From contig CAWIVN010000030.1 in assembly GCA_963839515.1 (NCBI GenBank), forward strand, positions 186,001 through 250,000: DNA of 64,000 bases, given 5' to 3'. Positions 44,384-54,521 of this stretch are shown here, piece by piece (the first letter of the stretch is position 1; every line of letters begins with the position of its first letter). The notes below the pieces were generated by a model. The model had not been told where the DNA came from. It saw only the letters and a list, made by a program, of their open reading frames with translations, and did not search any database. Position numbers and translations under genes: made by a program. Source of the stretch: Fredericiella sp963839515. GTDB taxonomy: Bacteria > Chloroflexota > Anaerolineae > Caldilineales > Caldilineaceae.

Positions 44384-45510
44384 TCAGAACCAGTTGTCGT
44401 GTGTGTTCAGCAGCCAGCTGCCGAGGCGGGTGCCGTTGGGCGTCATCACCGGAACCTGGAAATTTGCGCCCTGCAAGTCATGCTCCCAATCCACAAGGTT
44501 TTTCGACAAAGATATCAGCCCGGCCGGGCCGTCATGTCCTGGAAACTGCGGAACTGGTTGTCGCCGGTATTGAGCAGCCAGCCGCCGAAGCGGGTGCCAT
44601 TGGGCCGCGAGCATGAGCACTGTTGATGTGCCCCGGCTGAGCATGCGAGAACCCCGATGCCCCAAGGACTGGTGATCAGAAGTTCATCCCGGCGGTCGCC
44701 ATCGAGGTCCGCCGCTGCCCAGAACTGGTTGTCGAAGGTGTTGAGGAGCCAGCCGCCAAGCGTGTGCCGTTGGGTGACATCGACAGCGGCGTGAGGCTGC
44801 TGCCGGACAGCTTGAGGAGGCCGAGTGCCCCACGGGCTTGCGATCACGAATTCGTCGCGGCCGTCGCTGATCGAAATCACCGACTGGCCCGAACGAGTTG
44901 TCGGCGGTGTTCAGCAGCCAGCCGCCGAACCGGGTGCCGTTCGGCGCCATCATCACCGCGCCGAGCGTGTTGCCGGACAGCTCGAGCATGCCGAGGCCCC
45001 ATGGGCTCGTGATCAGGATCTCGTCGCGACCGTCCCGTCGAAGTCGCCTACCGGGCGAAATGGTTGTCGGTGGTGTTGAGGAGCCAGCCGCCGAAGCGCG
45101 TGCCATTCGGGGCCATCATCAGCGGCTGAAAGGTGTAGGCCGGCTCGGGTTGTTCGTCAGCTTGAGCAAGCCGATGCCCCAGGGGCTGCGAACCAGGATC
45201 TCCTTGCGGCCGTCGCCGTCAAAGTCGCCGACCGGACCAAACGTGTTGTGCTGTGTTGAGCAGCCAACCGCCGAACCGTGTGCCGTTTGGCGCCAACATG
45301 ACTCCCTGTAAGTGGTGCGATAGCGCTTTAGAACGCCGATGCCCCAAGGGCTGGTTACCAAAAGTTCCGACCGCCGGTCGCCGTCGAAGTCGCCCTTCTG
45401 AGGAAAGCGGTTATCGACAGTGTTCAAGAGCCATCCGTCGAACCGTTTACCATTGGGCGCCATGGCAAGATCGAGATAGCACTGTCGCGGAACTTGAGCG
45501 TCAATGCCCA
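44384..45510 (-). repeat. Seven tandem repeats of about 56 codons in the subtilase
   Basis: Units of about 168 bp share PNGTRFGGWLLNTxDNxF, then GDFDGDGRDEILITSPWGIG. They lie near 45455, 45290, 45105, 44940, 44765, 44600 and 44430. The DxDxDG-like loops suggest FG-GAP/VCBS-type Ca2+-binding blades. Confidence 0.72.
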
Positions 45511-47110
45511 TGGGCTCACAACGGTATTTCGGCTACGCGATCGGCATCCGATCAGTATAGAGAACACCATTGACGGCGATAAAGAACATTGCCCGGACGA
45601 CCGCCCGGAAGGCACTAACCCGGCCGAAGCCGTAGTCATCATTGTGGCCTGCGGGTTGTAGCTGACACCGCCGATCTTGTCGCAGGTGTCGCACATAATC
45701 TGGCGCACATCTGCGGCTGTGAGGTAGGGATTGATGCTCAGAACGAGGGCGCCGAGCCAGCCGCAAGGGGGGCAGCGAAGCTCGTTCCGGTGTCTGTGCG
45801 CGTACCGCCCCCGAAGCCGTGCTGACCACGTTGACGCCGGGTGCAAGGAATGCGAGTTGCGCCCACAAGCGGAGTTGTCCTCGCGATTCGTTGCGGTGGG
45901 ATCGGCCAACAGCAATCACATTTGGATGTGAGACCACCTGGTCGAGCCCGATGTCGACGTTGCCGTTGCTGCTCGCCCAGAAGATAGGCGTGCCGCGCCC
46001 GCGGCGGCCCTGGCGCGTAGCGAACAGGATTGCGTTCTCGAGCACGGTGGTCAAAGCCCAGTTGGCTGCCGAACTGGGCCTAAGGCTCGAGACGATCACG
46101 TCCGCGCCTGCCGCGACATCTGCACCTGCGACTTCGAGGCGCGGGTCGGCTGCGTAGGCGACTGCGCGCGCCAGCGTCGCCTGATCCCCACCTGATCGCC
46201 CTGCGACGCCACAAGCATCAACTCGCATTCCGGCGCGGACCCGCAGCCGTCCCGTTCGTTGTTGTGGCGTGCGACGCCATGCCGGCACAGAACGTGCCGT
46301 GATCGTTGTCCGGATAGCTAGTCAACGTCTGACGGAATGTACCGGTTGCATTGAAAAAGCCGGATTCCGCGACGATTGCCGCGGCCAGGTCCAAATGCCT
46401 GACATCGAACCCGTTGTCGATGACAGCGACGCGTACCCCGCGGCCCAGCGTGAAGTCCCAAGCGCGCTCGGCGGCGATGTCGGCTCCAGTGACGCCGCCA
46501 CTTCCCCCTCGGTTGTTGAGGTGCCACTGCTGACCATAGGTCGGGTCGGTGGGGGTGAATCGTTGGCCGATGTACTCGATGAACTCTGGTTCGGCCGCGA
46601 CGGCAATGTCGCTCTCCTGCAAGGCGTTTGCAACGGCCAGTACATCCTCACCGGGTGCAACCTCGACCTGAAACTGGTTTGGCGCGAAGGCCAAAGGCCG
46701 CACAATCGTGAGCTTGCGCTTTTTCAGTTCACGCCGGGCGCCGCGTCCGATAGCTCCGGCGACAACTGCACGATCAGGTTGCGGCTGCCGATCAGGATGT
46801 GCCCATCGGGCTGCTGATAGACCTGGCCGACATCTTGCACCTCCGCAGGCCGATACCTGTGCGGATGGCGCGGACACGGCGAATGCGCTTGACGGCTGGA
46901 CAAAGAACCAGCCGGCAGACGCGAGTGCCTGCAAGCTCCTCGGCTGGGGGCATCGGTCGTAAACGTTACCCCGCGGGCGGCGTCAATCGGTTGCCCGAAT
47001 GCTTCAGCACTGACATTAGCGTGTGCAGCCGCATCCACCTGAACTGCCAGCACGCCCTCAACCTCAGAGACCACGACTCGCTGGCCCCGTCGATAAAAAT
47101 ACCTTTCCAT
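44384..47110 (-). pseudogene. Subtilase (S8) with seven C-terminal repeats, many frameshifts
   Basis: AAGGAGAGC precedes the ATG at 47110. An N-terminal propeptide-like region (RYFYRRGQRVVVSEVEGVLA) is followed by the S8 core: Asp in VRVAVIDNGFDVRHLDL, His in YPDNDHGTFCAGMA, oxyanion Asn in FWASSNGNVD, and Ser in TDTGTSFAAPLAAG (near 45785). The C-terminus is a tandem array of seven units (44384-45510). At least ten slips break the frame. No conventional signal peptide is visible in the first frame. The repaired protein would be about 900 aa, probably exported and cell-associated. Confidence 0.75.
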
Positions 47111-47270
47111 AGCGCTCTCCTTGATTGAACGTTGTGTGACTTGTCAATCGCCGTAACTATGACCTGCTCAACTGCCAAGTCGCCTAACACTGCGCGTCAG
47201 GGTGGTATAGGCTCCCAAGACAAAGCATACGATGTTGCCAGAGTCGAGTCAAGGGGGAATGAATAATGAA

Positions 47271-47307
47271 GAAGACGCCTGCGGGTGACAATCGCATGGG
47301 CGTCTTC
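47271..47307 (-). terminator. Terminator of the minus-strand catabolic operon
   Basis: On the minus strand GAAGACGCC and GGCGTCTTC (47299-47307 with 47271-47279) form a 9-bp stem, followed by a TTCTTCATTATTC tract. It lies about 40 nt after the URO-D/corrinoid gene. Confidence 0.55.
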
Positions 47308-47344
47308 AAGCTTGCCGTTGGCGGCGGTTTTCTGTTGGGATCAT

Positions 47345-49276
47345 CTACGCGATCGCCAGCAACTCCTTCGCCCTGCGCACCGCCGCCCCGGCATCCGGCG
47401 CATAGCCGTCGGCGCCAATCTCGTCGGCAAACTCGGTACTCACGGCCGCCCCGCCCACCAGCACCTTGACCTGGTTGCGCACGCCCGCCTGCTGCAGTGA
47501 CCCGAGGATCGTGCGCATCATGGGCGCGGTCGTCGTCAGCAGCGCCGACAGCCCGACGATACCCGGATGATGCTCCTGGATGGCGGCCACGAACTTCTCG
47601 GCCGGTACGTCGGGACCGAGGTCGATCACCTCGAAGCCCGCGCCTTCCATCATCATGCACACCAGGTTCTTGCCGATGTCGTGCAGGTCGCCCTTCACGG
47701 TGCCGATCACGATGCGCCCGACAGGTTCGGCATGCGCCGCCGCCAGGCGCGGCTTGAGCACCTCCAAAATCCCGCGCGCGGCCAGGGCTGCCGCCATCAT
47801 CTCGGGCAGAAAGAACTCGGCCGTCTCAAACTTTTCGCCCACGATCGTCATTGCCGGCACCACGCCGTCTGCAATCACATCCTGCGGCGTGAAGCCCTGC
47901 TCCAACGCCTTTTTGGCCGCTGCCACCGCAGGTGTCCGCTGCCCGTCGATAATGGCATCCTGCATGTCGAGGAACAGCTCGGGGATCAAGTCCTGCTCAG
48001 CCGCCTCTTCGGGTGACGGCATCGTCGCCGGCAGCCGGTCGGGGCTGGTGTTCACCTTCACCGGCTTGTCGTTGCGCGGCGCCGGCACATAGTCTGCCGG
48101 TCGCTGCCCGACGCCGCCAGGGCCATAGACCCCGTACTCCTGCAAGGTTTCCCACATCGCCATGATGTTCTCGGGCGGTACGTTGGCCTGGATATTGTGC
48201 ACGGTCGCGGCAATAAAGCCGCCGTTCGGCCCCAGGTCGTCGATGCGCCGGCGTACGTCGTCGCGCACCTGCGCCGGCGTGCCGCTGTTGAATACGCCCT
48301 GCGTGTCCACCAGGCCACCCCAGAAGGTCATATCCTTGCCAAAGTCACGCTTCAGAGCGCTGGACTCCATGCCCACGGCGCTGACCTGCACCGGGTTGAT
48401 AATGTCGATGCCGATCTCGATCATGTCGGGGATAATTTCACGGATCGCTCCGCAGCTGTGGAAAAAGATCTTGGCCTTGGAGCGTGCCTTGATGAAGTCC
48501 ATGATCTTCTTGTGGCGCGGCTTGATGATCTTGCGGTACGTCTCCGGATTGATCAGCAGGCCAAACTGGCCGGCCAGATCGTCGGCTTCCTGCACCACGT
48601 CGGCATAGTCGCCCACCAGCGGCAGCGCGATCTCCCAATAAGCCAGCTTGAGGTCGATGATGGTGTCCATCAGGTAGGTCATCCACTCCAGGCTAGTGAC
48701 CAGGTCGGGATAGAAGCGGGCAAACCCACGCGTCCAGGCCGCCAACTCGACAAAGCCCGCCGACAGGCCGCCCAGGATGACCGCCTCGCCCAAATCGTCG
48801 GCCACGTGGCGTGCACTTTCGGCGAGGCCGACGAAGCGCGCCGGGTCAACCGGGTCCGGCCAGGGGAACTTCTTGATATCCTCAATGTCTGTCGAGGCAG
48901 CAAAAGGATGGTCGAACATGTCGTAGTAAAAGCCGCCGTCCTTGGGCATGCGCCAGCCGATCCCCCATTCGTCGTGGAAGAAGCGGTAATTGGGCATCGA
49001 GTCCTCGTCGACCACGATCTTGAACGTAGCCGACGAGCGCGGGGCTACGTTGCGTGCATCACAGCCCAGCCGCTGGCGCACGTCGTCGTCCACGGTCACA
49101 ATCTGCTGGAAGACGTCCATTACCTGCACTTCCTTCTCGGGCAGGCCGAGATAGCGGCGCAGGTTGCGATAGGCGTTCACGTGAATACTGGTCAGCACCG
49201 TGCCGCCCAGGTCAAAGGGGATACGGTCCGCCTCCTGGTGGGCAAGGGCCAATTGGATACGTTGGCGGGAATTCAT
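47345..49276 (-). CDS. URO-D-family methyltransferase fused to a corrinoid-binding module
   Basis: A 643-aa fusion. Residues 1 to about 370 form a uroporphyrinogen-decarboxylase-fold methyltransferase of the MtaA/CmuA type (RIPFDLGGT start; zinc-site motif FFHSCGAI; FWGGLVDTQGVF). After a Pro-rich linker (about 390-420) comes a helical cap (LFLDMQDAIIDGQRTPAVAA ... LPEMMAAALAARG) and a B12-binding domain with the lower-ligand motif GDLHDIGKN (about 525) and GADGYAPDAG. This architecture moves a methyl group via cobalamin. It is the last gene of the sugar operon, 12 nt after the DUF4380 gene. No reductive activase is visible. Confidence 0.9.
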   Translation of the reverse strand: MNSRQRIQLALAHQEADRIPFDLGGTVLTSIHVNAYRNLRRYLGLPEKEVQVMDVFQQIVTVDDDVRQRLGCDARNVAPRSSATFKIVVDEDSMPNYRFFHDEWGIGWRMPKDGGFYYDMFDHPFAASTDIEDIKKFPWPDPVDPARFVGLAESARHVADDLGEAVILGGLSAGFVELAAWTRGFARFYPDLVTSLEWMTYLMDTIIDLKLAYWEIALPLVGDYADVVQEADDLAGQFGLLINPETYRKIIKPRHKKIMDFIKARSKAKIFFHSCGAIREIIPDMIEIGIDIINPVQVSAVGMESSALKRDFGKDMTFWGGLVDTQGVFNSGTPAQVRDDVRRRIDDLGPNGGFIAATVHNIQANVPPENIMAMWETLQEYGVYGPGGVGQRPADYVPAPRNDKPVKVNTSPDRLPATMPSPEEAAEQDLIPELFLDMQDAIIDGQRTPAVAAAKKALEQGFTPQDVIADGVVPAMTIVGEKFETAEFFLPEMMAAALAARGILEVLKPRLAAAHAEPVGRIVIGTVKGDLHDIGKNLVCMMMEGAGFEVIDLGPDVPAEKFVAAIQEHHPGIVGLSALLTTTAPMMRTILGSLQQAGVRNQVKVLVGGAAVSTEFADEIGADGYAPDAGAAVRRAKELLAIA

Positions 49277-49288
49277 AGTTCCTCCGAT

Positions 49289-50581
49289 TCAAACAATATT
49301 CGTTTTATGCTGTGCCAGGAGGCGCGCACTGCCGTCTCCTTCGGCTATCACGTACAATTCCAGTCCGGCTTGCGGCGGCGCAGCACAAAAGTGATCCAAA
49401 TTCACCGGCTGCAGCGGGCCTACCTGCCCCAGGCTTTCGCGCCATTCCAATTCACCATCACGCTGACGCCAGGCAATGCGCAGCTCGCCGGCATCAAACA
49501 CGCCAAAGGCCCCCATCAGATGGGCCGCATCTTGCTGGCTATGCACCTCCAGGACCCGCGCCGCACAGCCGCCCGCCTGCACGTCCACTGCGGGCCCATC
49601 ACACGCACAGCTTGCCCATTCCAGCGCAAAGCTCGCCGTTTCGCCCGGCGCAATCGTGTACAGCGGGCTGAGCACCTCGGTTTCCATCAAGTAGATGCCG
49701 CTGCCGGCATAGTCGAGGTTCGCCACTCGCCCTGCACCTACGGTCCAGCACTCAACCGTAGCGCCGCCGTCGGGATACTCGCCGTCCGGCACATAGGAAA
49801 AGCGCGCAACAAAGGCCCTGCCTTGGCTGCCCTTGTGGAAGGCAATCCAGCCGGCCGTCGAGTCCAACCCTACCTTGCCGATCTGCCAGCGATACTCCGC
49901 CCGCAGCAACGAGTCTTGCACCTGCCACTGGGGATTGTCCGTCGCGCCGAACATCACGTTAAAGCCCTTTTCAAAGCGGCTGTGTGGGTTGACCGGCGTG
50001 GTGACACAGCAGGAAGGGTCATGGCAGCGTTCGCCTCCGGGCAATTCCATATCGGCCGCCAACTGCACGACATCCCAGATGCTCCAGCGCACGGTGCGCT
50101 GGGCAATGTTGCGAAACGCGAGCTCGACCTGCACGCGACTGCTGGCCGCGCCCAAAGAAAACTTGCGCACGATTTCAATTCCGGTGCGCACGTCGGGCGG
50201 GCTGACCATGCACAACGTCGCCCGTGCGTCCTCGACGCCTAACTCCGCCAGGCGATAGGTTCCGGTGTCCAGGACCGGGTCAGGCGGTCCATGCCACTGC
50301 GCGTCCGTCTCCCATCCCTGCGGTGCCGGCCACGTCTTGTCGCCGCCATAGTTCTTCCACGCCGCCAGCGAGCCGTCGCCCTGGTTCTCATCGGGCGAAA
50401 ACAGCCGGCCTGCCAACTGCGGATCGACAAAGAAAAACGGTTCCTCACCCAGGTCGTAGGCCATGACGCGGCCGCCAATGGCCGGCACGGCGACCAACTG
50501 CACAAAACGGTTGGCAATGCGTGCCGCATCCCAGCCGCGGAAGGGGAGCGTGCTCGCCGTCAGCTCGGAATCCTTGTTCAT
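49289..50581 (-). CDS. DUF4380-like protein, possible carbohydrate-active beta-sandwich
   Basis: A 430-aa soluble protein. The start LPFRGWDAARIANRFVQLVA and GGRVMAYDLGEEPFFFVDPQ, followed by NYGGDKTWPAPQGW, is the DUF4380 pattern related to galactose-mutarotase folds. The middle has WSIWDVVQLAADMELPGGER. GAGG lies 5 nt before the ATG at 50581, 7 nt after the stop of the transporter ATPase. It is translated between the importer and the methyltransferase, so it probably handles the imported sugar, perhaps as an epimerase or ligand-binding protein. Activity unproven. Confidence 0.72.
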   Translation of the reverse strand: MNKDSELTASTLPFRGWDAARIANRFVQLVAVPAIGGRVMAYDLGEEPFFFVDPQLAGRLFSPDENQGDGSLAAWKNYGGDKTWPAPQGWETDAQWHGPPDPVLDTGTYRLAELGVEDARATLCMVSPPDVRTGIEIVRKFSLGAASSRVQVELAFRNIAQRTVRWSIWDVVQLAADMELPGGERCHDPSCCVTTPVNPHSRFEKGFNVMFGATDNPQWQVQDSLLRAEYRWQIGKVGLDSTAGWIAFHKGSQGRAFVARFSYVPDGEYPDGGATVECWTVGAGRVANLDYAGSGIYLMETEVLSPLYTIAPGETASFALEWASCACDGPAVDVQAGGCAARVLEVHSQQDAAHLMGAFGVFDAGELRIAWRQRDGELEWRESLGQVGPLQPVNLDHFCAAPPQAGLELYVIAEGDGSARLLAQHKTNIV

Positions 50582-50588
50582 GGCATCC

Positions 50589-52124
50589 TCACCCCTGCGC
50601 CGCCACGCGCTGTTCTTGGATTGATGCAAAGTCATCACGTACGCCGGTGGCGTATGCCATCAATAGCTCCTCGCTGGCCTCGCCCCGCGGCAGGATGCCC
50701 GTCACACGCCCCTCATGCATGACGACGATGCGGTGCGCCAGCGCCAATACCTCCGGCAGTTCGGAGGAGATCAAGACCACGCCCATGCCCTCGGCGGCCA
50801 GCGACCGGATCAGCGTGTAAATCTCTGCCTTGGCCCCCACGTCCACACCGTGCGTCGGTTCATCCAAGATCATCAGCTTGGGGCGCGTGGCCAACCAGCG
50901 CCCCAGCACCGTCTTTTGTTGGTTGCCGCCGCTCAGGCTGCTGACCGGGTCGGTAAGACGGTTCAGCCGGATGTCCAGCGATTCGACCATCTCGCGCGCC
51001 AGCCGCCGCTCCGCCGCATCGCTGGTAATACCCTTGCTCATGTGCGGTAGTTCAGCCATGGTCACATTGCGCTCGATCGACATGTTCATAAACAAGCTCA
51101 ACACCTTGCGGTCCTCCGGCACCATGGCGATCCCGGCGCGTATGGCCGCCTGCGGCGATGAAATGCGGCCGCTGCGGCCGTCGAAGGTGATCTCGCCATG
51201 GGTGAACAAGTCCGCCCCAAAAATGGCGCGCGCTACCTCGCTGCGCCCGGCCCCGACCAGGCCGGAAAATGCCAGGATTTCGCCCTTGTGCACCTGGAAG
51301 CTCACATCGCGGAAGCGCGGGCCGCTCAAGTTGCGCACATCTAGCAGAACATCTCCCACTTGCTCGGGCACGTTCATTTGGCTGCGGTGCAGATCACGGC
51401 CGACCATCATGTTGATAATGCGCTGCTCAGAGGCGTCACTGCGCTCGATCGTCCCCACGTAATGGCCATCGCGCAACACGCTGATACGGTCGGAAATACG
51501 TAGCACTTCGTCAATCTTGTGCGATACGTAAATGATGGCAATGTCGCGCGCTTGCAGCGACTGGATCACCTCAAACAGCCGTTCGGACTCTGTGCTGGTC
51601 AACGACGAGTTCGGCTCGTCCATAATGATCAGCTTGGCGTTGACCGACACGGCGCGTGCAATCTCGATCATCTGCCGCTGCGAGATCGTCAGGTCGCGTA
51701 CGGCGGCATAGGGGTCGACATGCAGGTCGATCAGCGCCATCGCCGCACGCGCGCGCGCCTCCAACTGGCTCCAACTGATAACGCCCAGCCGTTGCGGCAT
51801 GCGCCCCATAAACATGTTCTCGATTACCGTCAGCGACGGCATCATCGAGAGTTCCTGGTGAATGATGGCGATCCCGGCGTGCATGGCCTCGATCGGCCGC
51901 TGGAAATTCACGTCCTGGCCATCAAAGATGACGCGGCCCTCATTGCGGTCGATGATGCCGCCCAGCACCCTGATCAGCGTCGACTTGCCGGCGCCATTTT
52001 CCCCCACCAGTGCATGCACTTCACCCCGGCGCACGTCAAAATTGACCTTTGTCAGCGCCTGCACGCCGCCAAAGTGCTTTGAAACGCCTTCCACCCGTAA
52101 AATTTCGCCACCTGTCTGGGCCAT
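50589..52124 (-). CDS. Sugar ABC transporter ATPase, two nucleotide-binding domains (RbsA/MglA type)
   Basis: A 511-aa cytoplasmic ATPase that powers the Rbs-type importer. Domain 1: Walker A GENGAGKST, signature LTISQRQMIEIARA, Walker B LIIMDEPNSSLT. Domain 2: degenerate Walker A GLVGAGRSE, signature SLSGGNQQKTVLGRW, Walker B LMILDEPTHGVDVG. This asymmetric pair is standard for the CUT2 family. I place the start at 52124 (MAQTGGEILRVEGVSKHFGG) to match relatives; ATGs at 52148 and 52172 are also in frame and no Shine-Dalgarno decides. It lies downstream of the binding-protein gene. Confidence 0.93.
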   Translation of the reverse strand: MAQTGGEILRVEGVSKHFGGVQALTKVNFDVRRGEVHALVGENGAGKSTLIRVLGGIIDRNEGRVIFDGQDVNFQRPIEAMHAGIAIIHQELSMMPSLTVIENMFMGRMPQRLGVISWSQLEARARAAMALIDLHVDPYAAVRDLTISQRQMIEIARAVSVNAKLIIMDEPNSSLTSTESERLFEVIQSLQARDIAIIYVSHKIDEVLRISDRISVLRDGHYVGTIERSDASEQRIINMMVGRDLHRSQMNVPEQVGDVLLDVRNLSGPRFRDVSFQVHKGEILAFSGLVGAGRSEVARAIFGADLFTHGEITFDGRSGRISSPQAAIRAGIAMVPEDRKVLSLFMNMSIERNVTMAELPHMSKGITSDAAERRLAREMVESLDIRLNRLTDPVSSLSGGNQQKTVLGRWLATRPKLMILDEPTHGVDVGAKAEIYTLIRSLAAEGMGVVLISSELPEVLALAHRIVVMHEGRVTGILPRGEASEELLMAYATGVRDDFASIQEQRVAAQG

Positions 52125-52236
52125 AGTTGCACTTGTCCCGGTCACCATCAGCCCGTGCCTGGCTCGCCCCACGCAACCTCACCTGCCCGCAGATCGGTGG
52201 GGCGAGCCTCGCACGTTACTTCCCGTTCCTACTCGC

Positions 52237-53343
52237 CTACTGCGGTGCTGTCCAATACTGGTCGATGTTGTCCTTGGTGACCAAAGCAGCTTCGGTCAGC
52301 ACGCGCCCACATTCCGGCGCCTTGCCGGTGACAAGATAGTTGAACAGGCGCACTGCCGGGTCATGCCCCTGCGCAAACGGCCCTTGGCCGATGGTAGCAG
52401 AGATGACGCCCTTCTTGACGAACTCCATCGTCTCGTCTACAAAGTCAAACGAGATGACCTTCACTTGACCGGTCTTGCCGGCATCTTCCACTGCGGCAGC
52501 TGCGCCAAACGGGCCGCCGGCAGTGACATAGATACCCGCCAGGTCCGGATTGGCGGTCATAAAGTCCTGCGCCTGTGTATAGGCGACGTCACCCTTGTCG
52601 GTGTTCTCCACCTCGCCGACGACTTGGATCTCGGGGTTGTTGGCCTTTAGATAATCCTCGAAACCCTGGCGGCGCAGTTCGTGTGCTTCAACGGCGAAGA
52701 AGCCAGTGATGACGCCCACTTTGCCCTTGCCGCCAATGGCCTCTGCCATCGCCTTGCCTGCCGCTTCACCCTGCTTATACAGGTCCGCGCCGACAAAGAA
52801 CAGGCGCTTGTTGGGCGCAGCGGTTTCAGAGTTGAACGTCGCCACCGGGATCCCGGCGTCCACAGCGCGGTCGATGTACGGAGCCATACCGGCGTCGCCG
52901 GCAATCGTCGCAATGGCATCATATTCCTGGGCCATGGCGCCTTCCATGCCTTTGCCAAAAATCTCCGCCGTATGGTTGTCACCGGGGACGATCCAATCGA
53001 CCGTTACATTGTGCGCCTTCAGCTCTTCAGCCGCCTTCATCGCGCCATCTTTGACCGGAATCCAGAAGGGATTGTTTTCGAGGCCAAGCACGGCAATTTT
53101 CAGTGGGCGGTCGGGCATCACATCGGCGGGCACTACCTTGCCCTCATCCGCTGCGGCGCAGGCGGAGTCAAAGGCAGGCGCAGGCTCGCGCTGAACGTCG
53201 GCGACGACCACTGCATTGCCGGCGGGGGCAGCCTGTGCGGCGGTCTCAGCCGTCGGCGCGGCCGCCTGCGGTGCAACTGCGGTGCAGCTTGCCAGCAGAC
53301 TCAGCAAGGCCAAAAAAGAGAGGATGCGGATAGTATTCTTCAT
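52237..53343 (-). CDS. Sugar-binding lipoprotein of the Rbs-type importer
   Basis: A 368-aa CUT2 receptor. Lipobox LLSLLASC, an Ala-rich tether, then LKIAVLGLENNPFWIPVKDG, IVPGDNHTAEIFGKGMEGAM, GIPVATFNSETAAPNKRLFF, and FDFVDETMEFVKKGVISATI. This is the periplasmic-binding fold of ribose/xylose-type receptors. AAGGAG lies before the ATG. It lies 161 nt downstream of the permease gene, an inverted order compared with E. coli rbs. Confidence 0.92.
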   Translation of the reverse strand: MKNTIRILSFLALLSLLASCTAVAPQAAAPTAETAAQAAPAGNAVVVADVQREPAPAFDSACAAADEGKVVPADVMPDRPLKIAVLGLENNPFWIPVKDGAMKAAEELKAHNVTVDWIVPGDNHTAEIFGKGMEGAMAQEYDAIATIAGDAGMAPYIDRAVDAGIPVATFNSETAAPNKRLFFVGADLYKQGEAAGKAMAEAIGGKGKVGVITGFFAVEAHELRRQGFEDYLKANNPEIQVVGEVENTDKGDVAYTQAQDFMTANPDLAGIYVTAGGPFGAAAAVEDAGKTGQVKVISFDFVDETMEFVKKGVISATIGQGPFAQGHDPAVRLFNYLVTGKAPECGRVLTEAALVTKDNIDQYWTAPQ

Positions 53344-53504
53344 AGATGGACTGCTCCTTGTTTACTGCCAATCTGTCATAGCGATCTTTGATCAACTGCG
53401 ACTAAGACACTGCAGATGTTCGGCTTCTTGGCAATAGGCTATCTCCTTTGACATGCGACAACCGGGTTACGATCAGCTTATCCAGGGCTGTGCTATGGAT
53501 CACG

Positions 53505-54521
53505 CTAGCGGCTGCGACGGCGGAGTTGGTCGAGCGCAACTGCCAGGATGATTACGACACCAATGGAGATGGTTTGCATATAAATAGGAAACTGCAGCAG
53601 CACAAAGGCATTCCGTAGTACAGCCATGATGGCAGCGCCGATGATCGACCCGATGATCGTGCCTTCGCCGCCGGCCAGGCTGGCGCCGCCGATCACGACG
53701 GCCGCAATCACGTCGAGTTCACTGCCCGTCCCGGCGTTGGTGGCCGAAGTCTCCAGCAGGCCGGCGGTCATGATGCCCGCCAATGCCGCCAATGCACCGG
53801 TCACAGTGTAGACAAACAGCTTGACCAGATTCACCGGCACACCGGAGAGCCGCGCCGCCTGCTCATTGCTGCCAACGGCATAGATCTGTCGGCCCAGCAC
53901 CGTGGAACGCAAGAACAAGCTAAAGACAACGACAAGCACAAACATCTCGATCACAGGCACCGGTACGGGGCCGATGTAGCCGCTGCCCAAAAAATTAACC
54001 GCTTCGTCGCGCATGGGAACATTGCTTGCCACAGTGCCCTGCAGCCCTGATGCCAACAAGTAAGCCAACCCGCGCGCAATGCTTAACATGCCCAACGTCG
54101 CAATAAAGGGAGTGACCCTGAGGCGCGTGATGATCAAGCCGTTGATGGCCCCCAGCAGGGTGCCAAAACCGATCCCGATCAGCACCGCGATCCAGGGTGA
54201 TACGCCGCCCTGATACATGACGCGCGCCGTGAGCATGGCCGAGGCAGCCAGTACCGAGCCCACCGACAAGTCGATGCCGCCCGTAATAATGATCATCGTC
54301 TCGCCGATGGCCATGATGCCGATGGTGGACATGCCGCGCAGGACGTTGAAAACGTTGTCGGACTTCCAGAAATAGGGGGTCAGAAACCGCATGAGCACAA
54401 GTAGGGCCACCAAGGCCAAAAAGACGCCGAACTCACGCGTCTGCAGCAGGCGACGGATAAACGACCCACCGCCTGCACGTTCTGTGCTGCCGGGTCTAGG
54501 GGTTGCTTGCGTTTGTTGCAT
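53505..54521 (-). CDS. Sugar ABC permease (RbsC type, CUT2)
   Basis: A 338-aa membrane protein with eight to ten helices. Family signatures: GMSTIGIMAIGETMIIITGG, IDLSVGSVLAASAM, GALNGLI-like AINGLIITRLRVTPFIATLG, AVGSNEQAARLSGVPV and VIGGASLAGGEGTIIGSIIG. It forms the channel for the CUT2 importer. Its start overlaps the end of the GntR gene by 26 nt, so regulator and permease are translationally coupled. Confidence 0.93.
   Translation of the reverse strand: MQQTQATPRPGSTERAGGGSFIRRLLQTREFGVFLALVALLVLMRFLTPYFWKSDNVFNVLRGMSTIGIMAIGETMIIITGGIDLSVGSVLAASAMLTARVMYQGGVSPWIAVLIGIGFGTLLGAINGLIITRLRVTPFIATLGMLSIARGLAYLLASGLQGTVASNVPMRDEAVNFLGSGYIGPVPVPVIEMFVLVVVFSLFLRSTVLGRQIYAVGSNEQAARLSGVPVNLVKLFVYTVTGALAALAGIMTAGLLETSATNAGTGSELDVIAAVVIGGASLAGGEGTIIGSIIGAAIMAVLRNAFVLLQFPIYMQTISIGVVIILAVALDQLRRRSR

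Noticed and set aside
48197..50242. 681-codon plus-strand frame
   Set aside because: Antisense to the methyltransferase and DUF4380 genes; no motif or start signal.
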